Source: Lamellibrachia satsuma
Taxonomy: Eukaryota > Annelida > Polychaeta > Sabellida > Siboglinidae
Reading direction: 5' to 3'
DNA length: 64,000 nt
NCBI GenBank assembly: GCA_033239005.1
Contig: BSQZ01000001.1
Span: 33,712,688-33,776,687, forward strand
In this document: positions 11,401 to 20,400 of the stretch, one piece after another
How the letters are laid out: each line of letters starts with the position of its first letter
How positions within the stretch are numbered: the first letter of the stretch is position 1
Notes under the pieces: model-generated
The model's input: the letters and a program-made list of their open reading frames with translations, nothing else
Told to the model about the DNA's origin: nothing
Databases searched by the model: none
Program-made: the position numbers and the translations under genes

Positions 11401-14400
11401 TCTTCTTGGACAGCACAAAAAATTTAATTCACCTAAAAAAAAATTTTAAAACAATGATGCTGGACCAACAGAGAAATATCGTGAATGACTTTCATGGGAC
11501 GCGTCGCCCGAATGACTACACGAAGATGAAAATAAACTTTACAGAATATAAAAGTTAATCAATAAAGCTTTTATAAATCAGGGATGTTTTCTAACAAAAT
11601 TGAGCAAGATTGCCATCCAAGACAAAGGCCCATATGGCAAGTGGACAAGGAAGCCATTGGTTTATAGAGAGTCCAACAATTCTTCATCTATGTTTAACCC
11701 TCCGTTCTGAGATATTTGTAAAAAATTTTTTTAAACTCATTCGCACACCTAAACATAATAAAAAATTTTAATCTATGTGTAATCCACCCTCCTGAGATAG
11801 GTCAACCTTGTTTTTAAACATGCTACTAGCAGTTACACAATCTGTAGATAGTCTGTCCCATTCATTGATTGTCCCCTGTGAGAACAAGTACTTCCTACTC
11901 CCCTGTGAGAACAAGTACTTCCTAATATCCAATCTACACTGATCCTTTACTAATGTTACCTCATGTACTCCCTCTAGTTCTATTATCTTTTTTGAGTGAG
12001 AAAATATTTCTATCAATATTTTCATACCCATTCAATATCTTAAAAACTTAAATTTGATCTCCTCTTAACCGCCTTGTCTCTAGGGCTGTTAAACCACATT
12101 CTTTCAATCGTTCGTCATAACAAAGGTCTCTCAGTTCTGGAATCATTTTAGTTGCTCTCCTCTGCATTCTTTCAAGCTTATCTATATCCTTCTTACGATA
12201 TGGTCTCCAAACTTGTATACAGTACTCTAAATGATGCCTAACCATTGTTTTATACAGATGTATAATTAGCTTTTTTCCTTATATGGTCTAGTTCTCCTAA
12301 TCAACACAAGAAGTTGATTACCTTTTGCAGCTGCAATACCACACTGCTCTGAAACTTTCATATCAGTGCTTATTGTAACTCCTAAGTAAGTAGTACCCAG
12401 AACAGCATCTCCCATTTTATAGTTTACATTCAAGTTCCCATGTCCTGTATGTAGGCATTTACATTTCCCAAAATTTAACAACATGTTACAGATAATTGTG
12501 TCACCATAGTGCAAGGTGATGAAATATTTCTAAACAATGTTCAACATTCTATGTATAATTCTTGTAACTGCCATTTGAATGGATCTATGATTATAAATGC
12601 CAGTTACACATAGATGAATAATTGTTGGCCTCTCGGTAAGTCCTTGTCCATTTGCCACCTGGGTTTGTGTGCGTTGGATGGCAATCTTGTTCAATTGAGA
12701 TGAATAAAATCTTGTTCGACTAAGATGAATAAAGTACCTTAGGTGGTCGCAGCGGCCCAGTCTTCCAGTTGTACTCGATCTGTTTTTGTCGCAGGTACAG
12801 ATGCTTCCACGGGCTCCTGCCCCCGGCGCCACCACCGTTGTTGCCACCGCTGAGATGCTGGCGGCGCAAGCATCCGCCAAACACAAGCTTCTCATCGATC
12901 GACTCTTCCCGACACTTCTCTCGCCATAATAAGTTGTCCTCTGCCAGGAGGCGCCAGTAGCGACATGTCTGGGCGGCACGGAGCAGGTCCTTTGCTTCGA
13001 GGAACGACAGCACATAGAGCGCCAGCTGGTGAGAGGAATGAAAGTCATTCTAAAGCTACCTATACTTAGGCTTACACCACTCTTAAAACCAAAGCGTTAC
13101 ACCAGCAGCCTCAACACGGAATGCAAGAGTTATCTTTGACAACAATTTCAATTTTAGACAGCGTATTTTCAAATGTGTCATTAGGGATACTACAAAACTA
13201 TCACAACATGCGCAGAATTGCTTGGCAAGGATAGTTACTCAGTCTCCTCGTTTCTCTCCTAACTGAGTGTGAAAACATGTACGAAATGAAATGTCTGCCT
13301 TGGCTCCTTCCTGTGTGAAAGCCGAGACAGCTTCGATCATCTAGTTCTGGTCTCCTTTTTGTTCCTGAAGTTGAAACAAATATTGAAACTAGGGCTTTCT
13401 CGGCTGATGAAGGAGGGAACGAGACTTACCTCCTTTGGGAGTAGGGAGATGAAGTCGCGCTGGAACTGAGGCTCTATGACGGCCATCATGTGTCGCACTT
13501 GAGTCGGCTCACAGACGTCTATCAACTCATCCACGGCTAGAAGACGTTCCGACGGATTCCACAACTGAAACAGTCGATGTCATATTGTGATGCAAACAGA
13601 CGATGTGATATTGTAATGCAAACAGTCAATGTCATATTGTGATGCAAACAGTCGATGTCATATTGTGACAAAAAAGAGATGGCCATATACAGTTCTCTGG
13701 CAGAGGGGGGTGACCATAAAGAGTGTTTTATGGCAGAGAGAGATGATCATACAGAGAGTTCTCTGGCAGAAAAAGGTGATCAAACAGAGTGTTATCTGGC
13801 AGAGAGAGGTGATCACACAAAGAGCTCTTTTGCAGTGAGAGGTGATCATACAGAGAGGTCTCTGGCTGAAAGAGATATGATCATACCAGAGAGAGATGAT
13901 CATAGTTCTCTGGCAGAGAGAGATGATCACACAGAGTTCTCTGGCAGTGAGAGGTGATCATATACAGAGAACTCTCTGGGTCAAATAAAATAGACCAGAA
14001 ATGCTCTTCAGCCTCTCTGATGTATTCCTCTGTAGAATATGTTTCAGGTGGAATGTTTCTGAGATACTACAACACTTTCACCAGAAACTGTAACTGTGAT
14101 CTTTCTATTTTCACTAACTACAATATCTGCTTGAATTATCTTATGAATATGTTTTTTCACATTCGTATTACAGGGACTTTTGTTTGCTACAAGGAACATG
14201 TTGGGACTTGGTCAAGCTGTTCCTTCCATCCAGGCTAGATCAAACAGAATGGGCATTTCAGACTTTACTGTCACCATCTGTTACATCAGGACACATCAAA
14301 ATGTCTGCCTTACCTTATCTTTAACCACAAGTTTTCTACAGTTTACTCACCAATCCCACTCAGTTAGCATGTGGCTCTGTAAACATCGTCTTCAGCCTAG

Positions 14401-17400
14401 AAATGTTGTCACCCCTACATGAAATGTGTTTCACCCTATACCTGGAATGTCGTCACCCCTACATGGAATGTGTTTCACCCTTACCTGGAATGTCTTGAGC
14501 CAGTTGCTGAGCTCTGGCGGGGGGTTGGTGCGAGACATGATGCACTTCCTCCTGAGCGGGGGTGCACAGTGGGGCGCCAGAACGCTGTAGATGCTACGGC
14601 GACTCAACATGTCAGCAGTACTGCAACACGAGACTGATGGCTGGAGAGGTAGGATGACAGCGATGGACGGAGAGGTAGGAAGACAGTGATGGCTGGAGAG
14701 GTAGGATGACAGTAATGGCTGGCGAGATAGGATGACAGTGATAGCTGGAGAGGTAGGACGACACTGATGGCTGGAGAGGTAGGACGACACTGATGGCTGG
14801 AGAGGTAGGACGACACTGATTGCTGGCGAGGTAGGATGACAGTGATGGCTGGAGAGGTAGGATGACACTGATTGCTGGAGAGATAGGATGACAGTGATGG
14901 CTGGAGAGGTAGGATGACAGTGATGGCTGGAGAGGTAGGATGACACTGATTGCTGGAGAGGTAGGATGACAGTGATGGCTGGAGAGGTAGGATGACACTG
15001 ATTGCTGGAGAGGTAGGATGACAGTGATGGCTGGAGAGGTAGGATGACACTGATTGCTGGAGAGGTAGGATGACAGTGATGGCTGGAGAGGTAGGATGAC
15101 ACTGACTGCTGGCGAGGTAGGATGACACTGATGGCTGGAGAGGTAGGATGACAGTGATGGCTGGAGAGGTAGGATGACACTGATTGCTGGAGAGGTAGGA
15201 TGACACTGATTGCTGGAGAGGTAGGATGACAGTGATGGCTGGAGAGGTAGGATGACACTGATGGCTGGAGAGGTAGGATGACACTGATTGCTGGAGAGGT
15301 AGGATGACAGTGATGGCTGGAGAGGTAGGATGACAGTGATGGCTGGAGAGGTAGGATGACACTGATTGCTGGAGAGGTAGGATGACAGTGATGGCTGGAG
15401 AGGTAGGATGACACTGATTGCTGGAGAGGTAGGATGACAGTGATGGCTGGAGAGGTAGGATGACACTGATTGCTGGCGAGGTAGGATGACACTGATGGCT
15501 GGAGAGGTAGGATGACAGTGATGGCTGGAGAGGTAGGATGACACTGATTGCTGGAGAGGTAGGATGACAGTGATGGCTGGAGAGGTAGGATGACACTGAT
15601 GGCTGGAGAGGTAGGATGACACTGATTGCTGGAGAGGTAGGATGACAGTGATGGCTGGCGAGGTAGGATGACACTGATGGCTGGAGAGGTAGGATGACAC
15701 TGATGGCTGGAGAGGTAGGATGACACTGATTGCTGGAGAGGTAGGATGACACTGATTGCTGGAGAGGTAGGGTGACAGTGATGGCTGGAGAGGTAGGATG
15801 ACACTGATGGCTGGAGAGGTAGGATGACACTGATTGCTGGAGAGGTAGGATGACAGTGATGGCTGGTGAGGTAGGATGACAGTGATGGCTGGAGAGGTAG
15901 GATGACACTGATTGCTGGAGAGGTAGGATGACACTGATGGCTGGAGAGGTAGGATGACAGTGATGGCTGGAGAGGTAGGATGACACTGATTGCTGGAGAG
16001 GTAGGATGACAGCGATGGCTGGAGAGGTAGGATGACAGCGATGGATGGAGAGATATGATGACAGTGATGGCTGGAGAGGTAGGATGACAGTGATGGCTGG
16101 AGAGATAGGATGACACTGATTGGTGGAGATGTAGGATGACACTGATTGCTGGAGAGGTAGGATGACAGCGATGGATGGAGATATAGGATGACACTGATTG
16201 CTGGAGAGGTAGGATGACAGCGATGGATGGAGATATAGGATGACAGCGATGGATGGAGAGGTAGGATGACAGTGATGGCTGGAGAGGTAGGATGACAGTG
16301 ATGGCTGGAGAGGTAGGATGACACTGATGGCTGGAGAGGTAGGATGACACTGATTGATGGAGAGGTAGGATGACAGTGATGGCTGGAGAGGTAGGATGAC
16401 ACTGATTGCTGGAGAGGTAGGATGACACTGATGACTGGAGAGGTAGGATGACACTGATGGGTGGAGAGGTAGGATGACAGCGATGGATGGAGAGATAGGA
16501 TGACAGTGATGGCTGGAGAGGTAGGATGACACTGATTGCTGGAGAGGTAGGATGACACTGATTGGTGGAGATGTAGGATGACACTGATGGCTGGAGAGGT
16601 AGGATGACACTGATTGGTGGAGATGTAGGATGACAGTGATGGCTGGAGAGGTAGGATGACACTGATTGCTGGAGAGGTAGGATGACACTGATTGCTGGAG
16701 AGGTAGGATGACAGTGATGGCTGGAGAGGAAGGATGGTCATAGCAAGATTTAACAAGATTGTCACCCAAAGCCAATAGTTCCAGATGGTAAGTGGACAAG
16801 GAGGCCATTGGCTTATCGACAGTCCAACTATTTTTCATTGATGTGTGCAGTCATCAGATGTATGTCAATTTTAATGTGTAATGTTTGATATTATTAGTAT
16901 TCAAAATACTGGTACAATGCATAATTCAATTAAAACAATTGTTCTTACATGTTTTATGTTACAAAGGAAATACCATTGATAACTAGCGATACATCATATT
17001 CATTCTGTTAAATGCACAGTATGCTCGAAAAAAATTTTATATGCAGAGAAACTCACAAATCGTATTTTTTACCAACATTTTTGTAAAAACAAATGATTCC
17101 ACTAGGAGACACAACTTGTTACTCCATCTGACGGCACCACAATAAAACATTGCAAATGGCATCCGTTGAAACATGCATATTGCTTTGAGTTGGAAACTTG
17201 AACATTTTGGACAACTATTTGTGGCTACAATGTAGTTAAAACTAAAAAATTAGTGAAACATTGGAGTAAAGTTGGCAGTTGCAAACGTTCAGCGTTACAG
17301 ATGTGCATAATCAACCATGTGCTCCGCATGGCACCGCAAAACGGTGCATAAACAAGTTATTCGGAATTATTATCTATTGACTATACCGCGGTACCATCTC

Positions 17401-20400
17401 GAGCGGTATGGTCGTCGGGCAGAGCTGACACTGTGTAATGCCCTGCCTCGTGCAGTCAGGCAAGCCAACTCTGTTGCATTGTTCAAGTCTTTGTTGAAAA
17501 CACATCTCTTCCGTGAAGCCTTCCGAACATTTTAATGACAGGGATATTTTACTTATTGTTTATTTAACTTGTTTTATTTAACTTACCTGATTAACTTACA
17601 TGTTTATTTAATGTATCAATGCAATTGTAGTTGTTTATTTTAACTTATTAATTTTATTTTATTTATTTAACTTATTTATTTAACTTCTTTATTTAACTTT
17701 TTTATTTAACTTATGCTTACCTGTCTTTTAACCACATTTTATTTTAGCTTTTCAATTTACTTTAAATTATTTACCACTGTCTTTTTAGCAGCACTTTTTT
17801 AATGTGGAAACATTGCGCATTATAAATGTATAATAATAATATTAGCACTTAAAGCACATGTAAAGTGCATCATTCTATAAAAAACCATTCAGCCACTGAA
17901 TCCTTAATGAGTCATGACAGAAGCAGTTTGATGCGAGATATACTGGAGACTTTGGGATGTGTCTTCCAGCACCCATGGACCCACCTTGCTCCTCCCAGCA
18001 CCCATGGACCCACCTTGTTCTACTCCCAGCACCCATGGACCCAATGTGTCCCTCTTCCAGCAACCATGGACTCACCTTGTCCCACTCCCAGCACCCATGG
18101 ACCCACCTTGTCCCGCTGTCTTCCGACTCCCGACACAGTTTCTTCCCGGGTGACATTTCTTTTGTGTCCTCCACCAGTCGATCATTCTTTCTTTTCATCT
18201 GTCCAAGACAATCATTAATTTATAACAGGAATAAGTGACCTTAAGAACGCTATCTCGATGAGCTGTATCTGTTTACAAAAACAAACAACAAAAAGTTAAA
18301 TCAATACCTGAAGTCTACACCCGGCTGTATACTTGAGTATTTGGCTCTTGATGCTCGGGGCATTATACCAGGGAGAATTTGTACACTCAAGTATCTGGCT
18401 CTCTGCGTCCTTACAGTGTCCTTATACTGTGTCTCTCTGCACCCTAACACGGCACCCTAACACCCTGTGCCGTTACACTGTGCTTTTACACTCTGTGCCC
18501 TTACTCTGCAGGGCTGGGGTAATAGTAATATGTAATAGTAACGGTAACAATTGTTCAAGTAATAGTAATAGATGGAACAGAATACAATGTAATAGTAATA
18601 GAAAGCAAAGTAATAGTAATTGAGCTATTACTTTGCTATTACAATTGAAATTCAATCACATTAAAATTCAATTTCATTGAAAATAATCAGACCAAAACAT
18701 TCTGTATTTTGACATACCGAGGGACTTGGATAAGCATCATTTAGCAAGATTTGCCATCTAAGCCAAAGGCCCAGACGGCAAGTGGACAAGGAAGCCATTG
18801 GCTTATCGAGAGTCCAACAATCTTCATCTACTTATAACCCGCCCTCCTGAGATATGTGTCAACCAACCATATTCACGCTGCTAGCAGTTACACAATCTGT
18901 AGACAATTTGTTCCATTCATTTATTGTCCTCTGTGAGAACGAGTGCTTCCTGATGTCCAACCTACATTGATCCTTTACTAATTTTACCTCATGTCCTTTA
19001 CGGTAGTTCTGCTATCCTTCTTGCGTGAGAAAAACATATTTCTATCAATATTTTTATACCCATTCAATATCTTAAAAACTTCAATCTGATCTCCTCTTAA
19101 CCTCCTTGTCTCTAGAGTTGTTAAACCACATTTTTTCGGGCATTCTTCATAACTAAGGTCTCTCAGTTCTGGGATCATTTTAGTTGCTCTCCTTTGTATG
19201 CGTTCAAGCGTATCTATATCCTTCTTACGATATGGTCTCCATGCTTGTATACATGAGGTCTAACTATTGCTTTATAAAGAGGTATAATTAACTTTTTACT
19301 GTCGTCCAAGTCATTGATATATATTAAGAATATAGGTCATAATACTGATCCACTCAAAACTGATTTCCAATTTGAAACTTCTCCATCTACTACAATTCGT
19401 TGTCTTCTGTCAGTCAGCCATTGTTCTATCCAGTCAGTTATGCTATACCCGATTACCATGGGCTTTTAATTTAAGTAGTAATCTTTGATGTGGCACTTTG
19501 TCAAAAGCTTTTTGAAAATCTAAGTAGATAATATCTACTGGCGATCCCACGTCTATCCATCATGTTCAGTCTTTCATATGCAGTTGTATTTATTTATTTA
19601 TTTCCCAACAATGGTTATAAAATGGTTTAGTATCCGAATCATGACAGTCAATGAACTATAGCACTATTGGCAGGAGACACTGTGACAGTGTGATTCCTGC
19701 ATGGCTAATTTGTTATTTGAAGCCAGGTCCACCAGCAATCTATCATTTTCACACAAGCCTATTCATTCATTCACTGAAGGATAAGGGTTCCAGGCTTCCA
19801 GCACTACACAGACTTTAACATCTGAATCAATTATTGCCATCTCCCAACCATAGCTGCCAACCTGCCATGCTGGGTAATGTTTGAACAAAATCCAGGGGCT
19901 TATACCAACTTTTCTGAGTTTTTCTCAGTTGGTAGCTAGCTTGCACACTATTGACCAAAAGTGTGAAAAACATCCTATCCTTGAGCCAATAATGAACTGT
20001 CCACCAAGCCGCAGCCAAACAGTATGAGTCTACTATTGAATAATCAGACTGTGTTATGTGATAATTTAATTAATTATACATCCATCAGTTAATTTAAATC
20101 TATGTAAGTGATTAAGTATGTTAAATGTTTAATCAAAAGAAAATAGTCCCGATGGAAAATGTAATAGTAATAGCTTGTAATGTAATAGTAACATTACATT
20201 GCCTTCAGCATGTAATAATAAAAAAGGAAACTAAGTAATAGTAACCTATTACGTTGCAATGTAATAGACCCCAGGCCTGTTACTCTGTGCCTTTTCACTG
20301 TGCCCTTACACTCTGTGCCCTTACTCTGCACCCTTTCTATTACCCTTACTCTGCACCTTACTCTATACGTCTTTACACTGTGCCCTTACTATTACCCTTA

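Larger units (their letters stand above)
18509..20279. mobile_element. Non-autonomous hAT-like element, 1771 bp
   Basis: Left end CAGGGCTGGGGTAATAGTAA, right end (reverse complement) CAGGCCTGGGGTCTATTACA. The CAGGG(C/G)TGGGG-type termini are typical of hAT elements. Flanked by 8-bp TTACTCTG repeats. Subterminal regions are rich in GTAATAGTAATAG, and 18600-18650 can form a hairpin. No transposase was seen. The interior holds a LINE (18735-19575). Lies in FBXW7 intron 3. Confidence 0.8.

Noticed and set aside
14431..16838. Minus-strand open frames of 717-744 aa ([16 protein letters not shown] type)
   Set aside because: All three frames are open through a 26-bp minisatellite because the unit lacks stops. 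The only real coding part is the 136-bp FBXW7 exon at the end.
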